A program made the position numbers and the translations under genes. DNA of 64,000 nt, from NCBI RefSeq assembly GCF_003369915.1, contig NC_046677.1:31824913-31888912 (forward strand), read 5' to 3'. Under the pieces are notes generated by a model. That model was given only the letters and a program-made list of their open reading frames with translations. It made no database searches and had not been told where the DNA came from. Positions 48,679-59,555 of the stretch are shown piece after piece; position 1 is the first letter of the stretch, and each line of letters opens with the position of its first letter. Origin of the DNA: Drosophila miranda. Taxonomy: Eukaryota > Arthropoda > Insecta > Diptera > Drosophilidae.

Positions 48679-48775
48679 CAGTGTGACCGCCAACCCATTG
48701 CTAAAATATACCGTCTGGCACTCAGAAATATACCGTCTCACTTTCAAAATATACCGTAAATATACTGACGACTTA
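48679..48775 (-). promoter_or_regulatory. crp core promoter (motif 1 plus tandem motif 6)
   Basis: On the minus strand: GGTATATTTTG (near 48754), GAGACGGTATATTTC (near 48735), GGTATATTTTAGC (near 48712) and then GGCGGTCACACTGG with the motif 1 core at 48688-48679. Order and spacing match the Sem1 and WDR83-like promoters. It lies about 850 bp upstream of the crp ATG. Confidence 0.75.
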
Positions 48776-48930
48776 ACATATTATTATTAGCCATCACACA
48801 TATTCCTCGTTTTGATATTCAGTTAAATATCGCTAGCTAGATATAACCCTCAGCCCTGCCCACACAATTTTATCCGATTAATGAATCAATTTTCAACTTG
48901 ACTGGCTTGTTTTAAATACGGCGATTGCTG
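48776..48930 (-). repeat. dispersed repeat R, copy 2
   Basis: Shares ATATTCCTCG, GCCCACACA, GATTAATGAATCAATTTT and CAACTTGACTGGCTTG with the other R copies. It adjoins the crp motif 6 array on its distal side, as copy 1 does at Sem1. Confidence 0.7.
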
Positions 48931-49194
48931 TTTTTCAACAACAATATAGCGTCTAGTTATGATGAAAAAGAAACTTAGCCCACTTAACCCCCCTTCTATA
49001 TAAACAGTTCAACGACTTGAGGTAAGTGGTGGCCCATATTACTAATTGTAAATTTTCCTTTTAGACCCATGCCAGTCTTCCTCTGAACTTAAAAAAACCA
49101 CGATATCTTTCACCTGAACTGCACTAAAATGACTCAATTTTCATTATTTTCGGTGGAATATTAAAATACCCCCTTGGCTTACAATGGGTTAATC

Positions 49195-49360
49195 GCTTTC
49201 CATCGAGGATTGGAAACCATATTCCTCGATTTTTATATTCCGTGCAATATTATTAGCTAAATGGAACATTTAGCCATGCCCACATATTTTTATCCAATTA
49301 ATGAACCTATTTTCTACTTGACTGGCTCATTTTGAATACTAGCTGTTATTGGATTTTGTC
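49195..49360 (-). repeat. dispersed repeat R, copy 3
   Basis: ATATTCCTCGATTTTTATATT, TAGCCATGCCCACATA, CCAATTAATGAACC, CTACTTGACTGGCTCA and TGTTATTGGATT are nearly collinear with copy 1. It lacks the motif 6/motif 1 part. Confidence 0.7.
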
Positions 49361-49419
49361 ATAAAAAAGGTTGGAGCGAAACAGGTCAAACAAATAACAC
49401 GTAAGAGAGTAATCATTTC

Positions 49420-49540
49420 TATTGTTCAATTTTGATTTCCTGTTGAATAATTTCCATTGATTAATACATTTTTTACAAGATTGGCTGGCTTTAAGTCCCA
49501 CCTTTTATTGCATTTTTTCTAAAATAAGGCTTAAACAAAT
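49420..49540 (-). repeat. dispersed repeat R, copy 6 (partial)
   Basis: More diverged blocks in the same order: TTTTGATTTCCTGTTGAATA, CATTGATTAATAC, CAAGATTGGCTGGCTTT and CTTTTATTGCATT. It is in tandem with copies 2 and 3. Confidence 0.5.
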
Positions 49541-49589
49541 AAAGTCAAAGCACGGAATGTTACGTCATTGTTACTGGTCAACAGGTATC

Positions 49590-49858
49590 TATGAGTATGG
49601 GGAAATTGTATCCCCTATTTTCTTTAATAATGTTAAAACTCTGTTTTCCAAGCTGTATTAAAAAGTCATGCTTTTTCTTGGATGTGTATATCTCGATCCC
49701 GATATCTATTCTTGGTCTCGTCTCTGTAAGAGGACCACTAGCTGCAATATTTCGTGATACCAGCTTTAAAACAGCGACGACTAGTTTCTGCATTAATTAG
49801 AGCCTGGGATGACAAACATATCCTCAATTCTATAATATCCTTCTCCCTAGGGTATGAA
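49590..49858 (-). repeat. dispersed repeat Q (inverted copy)
   Basis: Reverse complement of the Q element at 21.84 kb: TACCCTAGGGAGAAGGATAT, TAGAATTGAGGATATG, TTTGTCATCCCAGGCTC and, after a gap, CGGGATCGAGATATA. It is separated from the direct copy by about 28 kb. Confidence 0.6.
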
Positions 49859-49944
49859 GAATGTTGCTCAATCCGCGCCATGTTGAGGGACAATGCTGCT
49901 CGGTTTCGCGAATGTTGCAAGCAACATACGACGTAAGAAATCGG

Positions 49945-50009
49945 TATTTTTACGGTATATTTTTAATGGTCAGACCATATATTTTAGCGAGAAGTCCGCG
50001 GTCACACTG
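49945..50009 (+). promoter_or_regulatory. core promoter of the AKAP10-like gene
   Basis: CGGTATTTTTACGGTATATTT (motif 6, 49941-49965), a second ATATTTTAG, CCGCGG and the motif 1 core GGTCACACTG (50000-50009). The start codon follows at 50128. This cassette resembles those of Sem1, crp and the WDR83-like gene, but no R repeat adjoins it directly. Confidence 0.75.
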
Positions 50010-50127
50010 GTCCAGCTTTGTCAACAGTACGCGCAATACAATAAAAATTATAAACTACGCATAAATTAAGAAACAATTGCCACAAACAAAGGCTACAAAC
50101 TGAGCACCCAAGCAGTAGTATGTAAAG

Positions 50128-52085
50128 ATGCTAAAGTACATCAAGAGGCAAACCAGTAAGTGGCTAGAATTGGTGAATTTCTGTCCCTCTATGCAATGAC
50201 ACCAATCCGCGAAAAATTTCTTTTTTTTTTTGGTTGCAGGCCGTCGTCGCAGCAGCGCCCACAACGCGGTGGCCACTGATGATGATGTGGACGTGATAGA
50301 CTGTGCGGCGCAGAAGAAGCGCCATTCGCTGCGGTCCACAACCAGTTTCTGTGATGAGGTTTTTATGGAAGAGGAGGAAGGCGGAAACGGCAACGGCAAC
50401 GATGGCGCATCCGATGCCGTCAGCCTGCTGAATGGCGGGGGCCCTGATGATGGTAATTAACCTGAACAATTGCTTATCACGTTTCGCACCTTTCTCTCTC
50501 AACGATTGTTTTTTGTTTTTCATTGGCAGACATATTCAAGTACAATTCCCGGCTCTCCATGAATCTGGCGGCAATTGTCAGCGAACCGAATTGTTTGAGC
50601 TATTTCATCCAGTACCTAGAGACGCGACAGGCGCTGCCCTTGATCAAGTTCTATCTAGATATAGAGAACTTTAAGAGGGCGGCTTTGAGCCAGACGGAGG
50701 GGGAGAACGAAGAGCCCGAAGCGGCTGCAACCAAAGCAGAACAAAAGCCAAACGAAGAGAAAGATGTACCTGAACTGAAGACGCTGTGTGATCTATCCAT
50801 GCGGAAACCCCTCACGGACGACGAGAAGAGCCGCATATATGCGGAGACCAACAAACAGATCAAGAAACAGAAGGCCTGCAACGAGCTCTCGCTGGCGAGC
50901 ATCAGCGATGCCATAGCCATCTATCAGAAGTACCTGATAGTCAATGCGAATCTGCAGGTAGAGCTGCCCATTGTTATCCTGGCGCACATATCCCTGCTTC
51001 TCTGTGGCCGGGATAAGTCGCTGCCGAACCATCCCATCCTTGCCAGCTGCTTTGATGAGGCCCGGGACTATGTCTTGGAGCAGCTGGAGCGAGAGCATGT
51101 GCAGGGCTTCCTGCAGAGCAGCTACTACTGTAACTACTGTCTGGAGCTGATCGAGGTTGAGGGCACCATTAACATCTACGATGTCCTGTACAGCGAGCTC
51201 GCTCTGTTCTACTTTACGGAGTATCTGGAGCAGCAGCAGGAGCGCGAGTGCCTGGAGTTCTGGATCACTGCCGTTAATTTCCGGAAGAGTTTCGCCAGGG
51301 ATGAGGACCAGCAGGCGGCCCAGGCCGATGCCATGATCATCTACGGGAGATACTTCTCCCTGCAGTCAGAGTGCCGTCTGTGGATGTCCCAGAAGCTCCG
51401 GCTGCGCGTGGAGCAGGCCATCTGCGGCCCTGATGAGATGTGGCAGGCCTTCGATCTTGCCCTTCTCGTCACGGCCAAGTATCTGGAGCAAAAGTACTTT
51501 GCTGATTTCCTCAAGTCCCACATCTTCGACAATTATGTAAATGAACTAAAGGCGAAGCGGGGCACTCTGGTCACCGCCCAGGATGTGCCAGAGTCCAGCA
51601 ACACCTCTCTGTCGGGGCTGCAGTACAAGCTGAGCCTGCGACGGGCTTCCAACGTCTCCGCCCAGCAGCGGCATCGCAAGACCATGTCCATGTCGGACTG
51701 CACGCACATCTCGCAGCACAATACCCTGCTGGCGGCGATGGATCACCAAACGAAGCCACCAGCAGCAGCTGGAAATTTGAACATCGATGCCCGGCAGCTG
51801 ACGAATCCACAGCTGCTCTGGCAGCGACCAGTGGGTGCTTTGAAATTTGGTTTTGTCAACTCCCTGGGACGCTACGAGCGAGACTTTGAGGCGGTAGATG
51901 CAGTGACGCTCAAGTCACAGCCGTGGTCGCTGAGCGTCAGCGGTAGCAAGATCAAAAATGCCATGAGGAAGCTGGTCAATCTGCCAGAGGACAATGTGCA
52001 GGAGGAGATTGCCTGGCAGGTGGCTGAGATGATTGTAAAGGATGTGACTAGCATTACCCTCAAGGGTGCCTCTGGGGTGCCATAA
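50128..52085 (+). CDS. pkaap: A-kinase anchor protein, AKAP10/D-AKAP2 type, with RGS domains
   Basis: Anchors cAMP-dependent protein kinase regulatory subunits to membranes. Exons 50128-50155, 50240-50452 and 50530-52085 join in phase (donors GTAAGT and GTAATT; acceptors TTGCAG and TGGCAG) and give 598 residues (human AKAP10 about 660). The first RGS region starts near residue 100 (NCLSYFIQYLETRQALPLI) and is interrupted by a charged insertion. The second starts near residue 300 (ALFYFTEYLEQQQERECLEF then WITAVNFRKSF). The C-terminal amphipathic helix VQEEIAWQVAEMIVKDV (about residues 568-585) matches the PKA-binding helix of D-AKAP2. The D-AKAP2 PDZ-ligand end is not evident; the protein ends GASGVP. 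The symbol comes from memory of the fly homologue. Confidence 0.87.
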
Positions 52086-52988
52086 GACTCTTTCTTCCTC
52101 GCTGAAGTTGCTTTTTATTCGAATTTTAAGAAATTATTTCTCGATTTGTATACATACAATTTTTAGGTTATAATTTATGGCGCTCAAATCAAACCATAAG
52201 TGCACAAAGGATATCTCAACAGAAGCTCTCTCTTAACCCCTTTATATTCCACTACCACTCTCTTATGTACAAAATATGTTGAACAAATGCAACTATTTAT
52301 TATTAACTATTTAAATATTTATGTTAATGCTGCTGTGCGCTTTGAAAGCCTATTTTGAAACCAGAACTAGCGATAGCTCATTTTGTTATTTAAGGCGACA
52401 ATCGCAGTCTTAAATATATTCAAGAAACAATAGAAGCTAATTCCTAAATCGTAATCTACCCCAAAAAGGATCGATCGATCATCGCTCTCAAACCATTTCG
52501 ATTTGATTTCATTCCATTTATTTTCTTTTATCATTTTTAATATAGAATGTACTTTTTGAATATTTTTGCATACTGAAAAACGCAATGGAAAATTTATTGT
52601 TATTAATAAACTTTTTCTATAATCAAATCAGTTGTGTACAAGTTTGATGGGAATTGATTTTAGCTAAAGTAAGATATAAAGCAAGTTGTAGAGAAAAACG
52701 AATTATATATGATGCAGTCATCCGATGTTGATTCTTCAGATACGATACGATCTCCGCGGTTGCCACATATATATATATATAAAAAGATTGAGGAAAAACT
52801 AGGGATTAGTTCTGGATCGATTCAAATCTCATAGTTTTTCTGATTCAACAATTTGATGATATAATAAAGGAATGGCACATACAATATTTTGGGGAAAATG
52901 CATCGAAAATCAAACGGATGCAGACCATTTCTCTATCTCTTTGCCTTAAACTTTATTTAAACCAAGTCTTAACCTAACGAAAGTTCTT
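52086..52988. other. convergent 3' region, AKAP10-like gene and membrane-protein gene
   Basis: AT-rich noncoding spacer with the 3' UTR of the AKAP10-like gene (AATAAA near 52603) and, on the minus strand, the 3' flank of the gene at 52989. A short AT dinucleotide run lies at 52768-52782. Nothing else is recognised. Confidence 0.55.
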
Positions 52989-53681
52989 CTAGTCCTCTCC
53001 CTTTTGCCCATCCTCCACATCCTGGGGGACTGCTCCCGTTTCGCTGAACCAGCGAAGGATGCGCAACATTGTCTTCGCGGAGTACAGACAGAAAGGATAT
53101 TCATTGTAGCATCGATCCGTGAAGCCGCGCAACGCCAGACCCCGACTGAAGGCGCGTCCGATCTTGGCCGGAGCCAGCTCCAGCGATGATTCCAGGTAGT
53201 CCATGAGGAGCTCAGCCTCGGGAGCAGCCGCCTCGGCGCCGGACATGAGCTGGCAGATTAGTGACTGGAGGCACTCGAAGGGATCGCGCGAGAGGATGCG
53301 CTTCCAGTCGATGGCGGGCGGTGGAGCTCGATAAGGACCCCTTCCAGAGTCCGGAGTGCCTCGAACCCCATCCAGTTCATGCCTCTGTCTGTGATATGAT
53401 GGCGCCTCTCTTCTACCACGAATCCGAGTCAGGGCGGCACTGGCCTGACCCGCCAGAGCTGGGAGTCTGTTTAGATTCAAGCCAGAGCTAACCTGGCCCG
53501 CCAGCATGGTGATGCCCTGGATGGGACGTATCCTGTTCCAATCCTGTGCCAGCTGATGCATCATGTACATAGCCCCCAAGCCCATGGCAGCCAATAGTAT
53601 GAATCTGCAGAGGATGATGTTGCGTCTTAGGGGGTTCCTCCTTTCACTCACAGATGTGGATCGAACCCACCTGAATCCCAT
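52989..53681 (-). CDS. uncharacterised single-pass membrane protein, 230 residues
   Basis: I do not recognise this protein. A single open exon starts MGFRWVRSTSVSERRN. A basic stretch (RRNPLRRN) precedes one hydrophobic segment (ILCRFILLAAMGLGAMYMM, about residues 23-41). A low-complexity middle rich in R and P follows. A compact C-terminal domain then has DPFECLQSLICQLMSG, LLMDYLESSLEL, RGLALRGFTDRCYNEYPFC and LYSAKTMLRILRW. The four cysteines spaced through it suggest two disulphides on an extracytoplasmic side, similar in style to small insect secreted or membrane families, but I cannot name one. The stop TAG is at 52991-52989. A donor-like AG/GTGGGT soon after the ATG is ignored because the frame continues. 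Upstream exons cannot be excluded. Confidence 0.6.
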   Translation of the reverse strand: MGFRWVRSTSVSERRNPLRRNIILCRFILLAAMGLGAMYMMHQLAQDWNRIRPIQGITMLAGQVSSGLNLNRLPALAGQASAALTRIRGRREAPSYHRQRHELDGVRGTPDSGRGPYRAPPPAIDWKRILSRDPFECLQSLICQLMSGAEAAAPEAELLMDYLESSLELAPAKIGRAFSRGLALRGFTDRCYNEYPFCLYSAKTMLRILRWFSETGAVPQDVEDGQKGED

Positions 53682-55067
53682 GTCTGTATCCTGATGCTGG
53701 TAAAGAAGAGTCTGCTTGCGTGTCCTGTCACGACCGTTGAGCTTCGTTGTCAGCGTTCAAATGGGCAATCTCTCCGAGCTGCAGTCATGTTTAAGCTCCA
53801 AATTGGATGCCAAAAATCGATGCCAGCTGCCTACGATGCCAGGCTCCAGGCACCAGTCCCAGCTTCAGCTCCACTTTTGGCCCCTTTCGCGCAAAAACCG
53901 GAACCGCGCGAAGTTATCATCAAAACAAAGTCCATCCCACTGCTTTCCGCAATGGCGATGACATAATAGCCTCATCCAATCGAGTTGTCCAGGCTCCCCC
54001 AGCCTTCAGTCTTCAGTTTTCAGTTTTCAGCCTCAATCTCGGTTGTGGTTTTCCTTTCGTTCGGTCAGCCACCAAACGGGTTTCTATCCATTTGTGCGTT
54101 TTCTTCGCTTTTCTTGTTTTCCTTGACTTTGGTTTTGGGGCTCTGGTTTTGAAATAGTACCGGGTAGCGGCTCATGCTCATGACCATTACGGTGGGTCGG
54201 TCGGTGGGTTGTTACGTCAGTCAATCCCCTAGAAATTACTATTGAACTTTCCACACAGGCAGTGGGTCAGTTTTCGGTTCAGATCTGGGTCTATAAGGCT
54301 CCAAGGTAAAAGCTGTTTAATAATAGAGATGTTGCAAAAACAATGGGGGTCAGGAGTAGGTAGTAGTTTTCTGTAGATGGAGATTCGGGTTTTCGGATTG
54401 ACGTTGTAGCGATTTGTAGGTAGTTTTTGTACAAATTCAAATTGGTTTTTATATATTTGATACTCACGAATTAAAATAGATTTTTTAGCATTGTTTTTAA
54501 TCATAAATAAAATATTTCATTCTCGTTTAAAACGCAGCTTTAAAGTGGCTTAGGTATATTATATCTCCTCGCAAAATATGAGATATTGAATGCAAAATTC
54601 CTAAGAGATTTTCATAACTAGTAAAGAGCATATTCTTAGACTGTTCTGAATCAGCTAAATCTTCTTTAAGATTGAATTCAAAGAAGACGTAAAACCTGCT
54701 TTATATTCCATTTTGCACCCAGGTGATAATTTGATAGAAACTGTTACAAAAGTGGTTAAGGGGTAAAGCTGAAGACATAGCTTCGTAAGAGATTGCAAAT
54801 CAGTATGAGGAACATTTAAAGCAAATATCAACTAAACTTAGCTTCCATTTCTCAGACAATCGATGAAGGATATTTTCTGAAAAACAGTACCATCATGAAT
54901 CCTTCTTCAGTTCTATTGTATTCAGGGATAACTCGTAAATGGCGAACAAGAATGTATCCTTTACCCATTGATCTTCCTCTTAACTGCTCACACTACTCCC
55001 TAAACGAGTCTTTCGAAAAACTTTTCCGCCAATAAGAAAAAAAGAAAAAGCTTTTCCACAAAAAATC
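53682..55067. other. spacer between the membrane-protein gene and Cyp303a1
   Basis: Noncoding and AT-rich in its right part. It contains the 5' flank of the minus-strand gene and the upstream region of Cyp303a1. Open frames at 53694-54157 (+) overlap one another in three frames and have no homology I recognise. Confidence 0.55.
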
Positions 55068-55105
55068 TATAAAAGACAGACCACGTCACGTCAGCGGATT
55101 CAGTC
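55068..55105 (+). promoter_or_regulatory. TATA box and initiator of Cyp303a1
   Basis: TATAAAAG at 55068-55075 is followed by an arthropod initiator TCAGTC at 55100-55105, giving a likely start at A55102. This TATA/Inr type suits a tissue-restricted gene and contrasts with the motif 1/6 promoters of its neighbours. Confidence 0.7.
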
Positions 55106-55226
55106 GATTTGGGTGAACGTCAGCCGCTGGACTCTGGGGAAGAGGAGACGCCGAAGTCGAAGCCGATTGCAGCAGAGTGGAAATTGCATAACGAGGAAAA
55201 GTGAAAGTAATCGTCGAAAGGAAAAC

Positions 55227-56750
55227 ATGTTTTATGCGGTCATCTGGATTTTCTTTGCCACCCTGGTGGCGGTGCTGTTGGGAGGAGTACGCAAGCCGAA
55301 GAGATTTCCGCCAGGACCCCGATGGTATCCGATTGTGGGTAGTGCCCTGCAGATCTCCCAGCTAAGATGTCGCCTGGGTATGTTCTGCAAGGTGATCGAT
55401 GTGCTGGCCAGTCGGTATGTGAATCCCTATGGCTTCTTTGGCCTGAAGATTGGCAAGGATAAGGTGGTGATTGCCTACACAAACGATGCCATCAGCGAGA
55501 TGATGACCAATGAGGATATTGATGGCAGGCCCGATGGCATCTTCTATCGCCTGCGGACCTTCAATTCGCGTCTGGGCGTCCTCCTTACCGATGGCGAGAT
55601 GTGGGTGGAGCAGCGTAGATTCATTTTGCGGCACTTGAAGAACTTTGGATTTGCCAGAAGTGGCATGACGGATATTGTCCACAATGAGGCCACCTGCCTC
55701 CTGCATGACCTCCGGGCGGTGGTGCGTCGTGAGGGTGGGCATCAGGCCCGGATCCAAATGCACGATCTGACCAGCGTCTACGTCCTGAACACCTTGTGGT
55801 GCATGCTCAGTGGACAGCGCTACGACCCGGGTTCCGTGGAGATAACTGAACTGTTGGAGACCTTCTTTGAGCTCTTCAAGAACATCGACATGGTGGGTGC
55901 GCTGTTCAGTCACTTTCCGCTCCTACGATTTATTGCTCCGGACTACTCCGGCTACAATGGCTTCGTCGAGAGTCATCGTGCGCTCTACTCTTTTATGAGC
56001 AAGGAGATCGAGCTGCATCGTCGCACCTATCGGAGCTTCGATGAGCCCCGCGATCTGATGGACAGCTATCTGCGTGCTCAGGAGGCGGGCAACGACGACA
56101 AGGGAATGTTTTCGGACGAAAGCCTGCTGGCCATCTGTTTGGACATGTTCCTAGCTGGGTCGGAGACCACCAACAAGAGTCTCGGTTTCTGTTTCATGCA
56201 CTTGGTCCTGCGGCCGGATATACAAGAGCGTGCCTATGCCGAGATCAAGGAGGTGGTGGGTCTGGAGCGCATACCAGAGTGGACCCGGGATCGCTCGAAG
56301 ATGCCCTACTGCGAGGCCATCACCCTGGAGGCAGTGCGGATGTTCATGCTCCATACATTTGGTATTCCCCACCGTGCTGTCTGCGATACACGACTGGCGG
56401 GCTATGAGATACCCAAAGACACGATGGTCATAGCCTGCTTCCGTGGAATGCTCATCAATCCGGTGGACTTTCCCGAACCAGAGACTTTTAATCCTGAGCG
56501 ATACCTGTTCGACGGTCAGCTGAAGCTTCCAGAGGCATTCAATCCTTTTGGTTTTGGCCGACATCGTTGCATGGGCGATCTTCTGGGACGCCAGAATCTG
56601 TTCATGTTCACCACCACCGTTCTGCAACACTTTAAATTGGTTTCCATCCCAGGGCAAATGCCGGAGGAGGTGCCACTGGAGGGTGCCACAGCTGCAGTGA
56701 AGCCATATGAGGTCATGTTGGTGGCCAGGACCCCAGAACAGGAATGCTGA
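55227..56750 (+). CDS. Cyp303a1: cytochrome P450 Cyp303a1
   Basis: Microsomal CYP2-clan monooxygenase. Cyp303a1 is conserved across insects and needed in external sensory (bristle) organs; the substrate is probably a steroid-like compound but is unknown. One open exon of 507 residues. I chose the ATG at 55227 (MFYAVIWIFFATLVAVLLGG), which gives a normal P450 membrane anchor; an upstream in-frame ATG-like codon at 55113 would put a basic stretch before it. The proline hinge is KPKRFPPGPRWYPIVG. The I-helix is MFLAGSETTNKS, the K-helix is EAVRMF, PERF-type PERYLF follows, and the heme loop is FGFGRHRCMGD with the axial cysteine. No intron is needed, and TGA ends the frame. Confidence 0.92.
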   Translation: MFYAVIWIFFATLVAVLLGGVRKPKRFPPGPRWYPIVGSALQISQLRCRLGMFCKVIDVLASRYVNPYGFFGLKIGKDKVVIAYTNDAISEMMTNEDIDGRPDGIFYRLRTFNSRLGVLLTDGEMWVEQRRFILRHLKNFGFARSGMTDIVHNEATCLLHDLRAVVRREGGHQARIQMHDLTSVYVLNTLWCMLSGQRYDPGSVEITELLETFFELFKNIDMVGALFSHFPLLRFIAPDYSGYNGFVESHRALYSFMSKEIELHRRTYRSFDEPRDLMDSYLRAQEAGNDDKGMFSDESLLAICLDMFLAGSETTNKSLGFCFMHLVLRPDIQERAYAEIKEVVGLERIPEWTRDRSKMPYCEAITLEAVRMFMLHTFGIPHRAVCDTRLAGYEIPKDTMVIACFRGMLINPVDFPEPETFNPERYLFDGQLKLPEAFNPFGFGRHRCMGDLLGRQNLFMFTTTVLQHFKLVSIPGQMPEEVPLEGATAAVKPYEVMLVARTPEQEC

Positions 56751-58407
56751 TCAATCAGCGTGGGGTTACAGAAGAAGAATTACAATTTAGAATATTATAG
56801 GTTTTCTGTTAAGATTCAGTTTTTGTTCAAACATACTTCTCATATAGGTCCTTGGCATATCATCTTTTTCTGGAAGCGTTCACTAATAAAATCTTACCAC
56901 AATTATCGTAAGATGTTCTTGCATTAAGCGCACGGGTAAAGGTAATGGGGCTCGACTGTCCTTGAAATTAGTCTTGATCTAACATGTAGCACTTCCACAC
57001 TCAACTCATCAATCGGCATCTAACTAACACTTCAGCTGGCTCGTCATGAACTTAGTCTTGAGTTGGTTTTAAAGTTACTGCCATATTTACATACTTATCA
57101 TTCGACCGCCTTATGCCGTTAGCTAGCTTAATAATCTATATACAAAACACAATTTCATGTATACATTCTCTAATTAATATAGTTATCAATATTATTATTA
57201 TAATTATTATTGTTCATTGTTGGTTGTGGTGTTTGTTTGTTTGTTTTGTAGTCTACAAAGTTTGCATTTAGTTTGGTTTTTCTCTTCTACTCAATTTCAC
57301 TTCACTTCGTATAGTGATCCGATCCGATCCTCTGATCCTCTTTCAGTAAACAGAACAAAAACATTTAATACATATACGTACCTATGTAGAACAAAATAAA
57401 TGAATGAAATGATTGGATCGGCTTGTACAATGTACCAAAAAACAAAGCGTACAAATTATTATTGCCTCGTAAAATTGCTAAAAATTACACAATGGATTTT
57501 GGATGCAAATGGATTTGACTTTTCTGCCTTCTTTCGGTTCTCTTCTCTCTATTCTTTTGTTAAAGCTATTTGTTATTGTTAATGGAAAACAATTGTTGCT
57601 CTTTCGACTTTCGCCTTTTACAAATATTTGTGTATATATTCCCCTTTTCTTTTTCTTTAAATTTAAATTTAAATTTGTGTTTTTCGCTTTCGATATTTCT
57701 CACTCTTGAGCCTGCCGCTAGACACTGGGCTTACATGATCTAGATGTATAGTATATTTTTATATATATATGGTGTATATAATATATGTAAAAACTATAAC
57801 AATGGTTACACAAAAGCAAAGCCAGCTTCCACACACGAATTATCCTTAACTTAGCTGCATTTCAAGCATTTCTATAAAGTAAATCTGCATTTTGATTCAC
57901 ACGCACACACGAAAAAACTTAAGTATCTGCTGCACCATTTATGGCTATGATTTTTTAACTTTAACTAACATTTCAATTCAATTCAGCTATTCATATATAT
58001 GCTCAAGGATATATATAAGCTGATTACTGACTGTTGTTGCACATCGACATTCTTTTGGTCCGTGATTCCCAACGCGCGAGAGAGGAAGAGTATAGTAATG
58101 AAAGGTGAAATAAATAAAAGCGAGTATACAGTATAGGTAGGGTACATAGGATATGTTCAGTTCCAAATGATGTTTAAGACAAGACTTATTGGGAGACTAG
58201 CAAGCGTTCGAAACTTTTGTGCAACATCAAAACCTGCGCGAAATTGACACAAAATTACATTTCAGGTTTTCTTTTTCCTTTTCCATAGAACAAAATCACG
58301 AGACGAGGCGACGGCTACACTCATTGACTATAAAAACTAATGAAATTCCCTAAACATTTTGCAGCGATTTACGATTTGATTCCGTCGTCTCGTATTAATC
58401 TCCCTTT
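56751..58407. other. convergent 3' region, Cyp303a1 and heix
   Basis: Noncoding and AT-rich, with T runs and ATATAT microsatellites (57750-57790). It probably holds the Cyp303a1 3' UTR (AATAAA near 56886) and a long heix 3' UTR on the minus strand. Short open frames (57217-57709) are T-rich and unconvincing. Confidence 0.55.
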
Positions 58408-59555
58408 TTAAACTTTCCGAAGCACAAATGTGGGCAACTGTTGGGCACAGCAGCAGGCCACAATATAAAGAATGCCAAAGAAGAAGTTCAGCTTGGCCGT
58501 CTGCCGCGGCACCAGATGCATCGTCTGCTCGTTTCGGAACCGCTTCTCGATCTTAAAGGCCTGCGGGAGTGTGACAAGTGGCAGCAGGAACCACAGGGAG
58601 TACTTCAGGCCAAAGATGAAGAACAGAGAGTAGGGTGTAAAAAGCAGCATGGCGTAGAGCACATGCGACGCAGTGCGTCCAATGAGTATGGCCAGGGTGA
58701 CAATGCCCGCTTTGCAATCGCTCTCCGCATCGCGCGTATTGTTGCTGTGGAGGATGGCTTCCGTGTTGAGGGCCAGCGGTATGGCATAGCCCATTGTTGT
58801 CCAATCGACATGACCCGTTTGTGACATGAATGCGAATAGCACCGAGATGGGCCCAAACAAGATCAGGATGACCAGATCGCCCAGGGCAATGTATTTGAAA
58901 CCAATGCCACCTGTATACAGAAAGCTCGATGACAGACCACCAAAGTAGATCAGTGCCAGGTGCTCCATTTTGGCCGGACTGAGTACGGCGAGCAGCACGA
59001 AGCCCCCGCAGCCGGCCATGTATAAGATGGCGCCCAGCGAAACCACCTGAGAATGAGAAAAACAGAACATGTTTATAATCCATTAATTTAACAGCAATTA
59101 ATATCGAGCCGATCCGATCGCTTGCTTACCTCATCCTTGGTGAGTATGTGATCGACCAGCGTGCGATCGTCAGCCTTCTGCTTGTCAATACCTTTGATGA
59201 AATCGAAATAGGTGTTAACCACATTACCGGCACAGTGGACCGTGACCGCGGTGAAGGCAGTGAGGAAGAAGGTGAGCAACGAGAATTCCGCAGCCCACTG
59301 GGAGCGATAGGCCAACGCGGAGCCCAGCAGCGTGGGTACTAAACTGGCAGACAGCGACCAAGGACGCAGAGCCAGCAGATATGTTTTAAATTTCATAAAA
59401 GTACCCGAATTGGCCATCATCGTGGATGTCGTGGGTGCTGTTGACGCTTTCCCGTTCGTTGCTGTTGCAGAGGCAGTGCCATTTGGCTGATGACGGCGTT
59501 CCTGCAGCAGCTGCGTTGCGTCCGGTACCAGGCTTTCGTTTCTACTTGTTGCCAT
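58408..59555 (-). CDS. heix: UbiA-family prenyltransferase heixuedian (UBIAD1 homologue)
   Basis: Integral membrane prenyltransferase homologous to human UBIAD1, which makes menaquinone-4 and possibly ubiquinone; fly heix mutants have melanotic tumours. Exons 59555-59130 and 59046-58408 join in phase (donor GTAAGC, acceptor TTCTCAG) and give 354 residues. The N-terminus is Ser/Thr/Ala-rich. The first Asp-rich motif is GNVVNTYFDFIKGIDK and the second is HSNNTRDAESDCKAG, the two Mg-prenyl diphosphate sites of the family. About eight hydrophobic membrane segments follow the pattern expected (for example LSASLVPTLLGSALAY and LVILILFGPISVLFAFM). The start ATG at 59555 follows GCA and is the first in frame. 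Confidence 0.92.

Noticed and set aside
58441-58824. Antisense open frame across heix exon 2
   Set aside because: Shadow of the conserved heix coding frame on the other strand.
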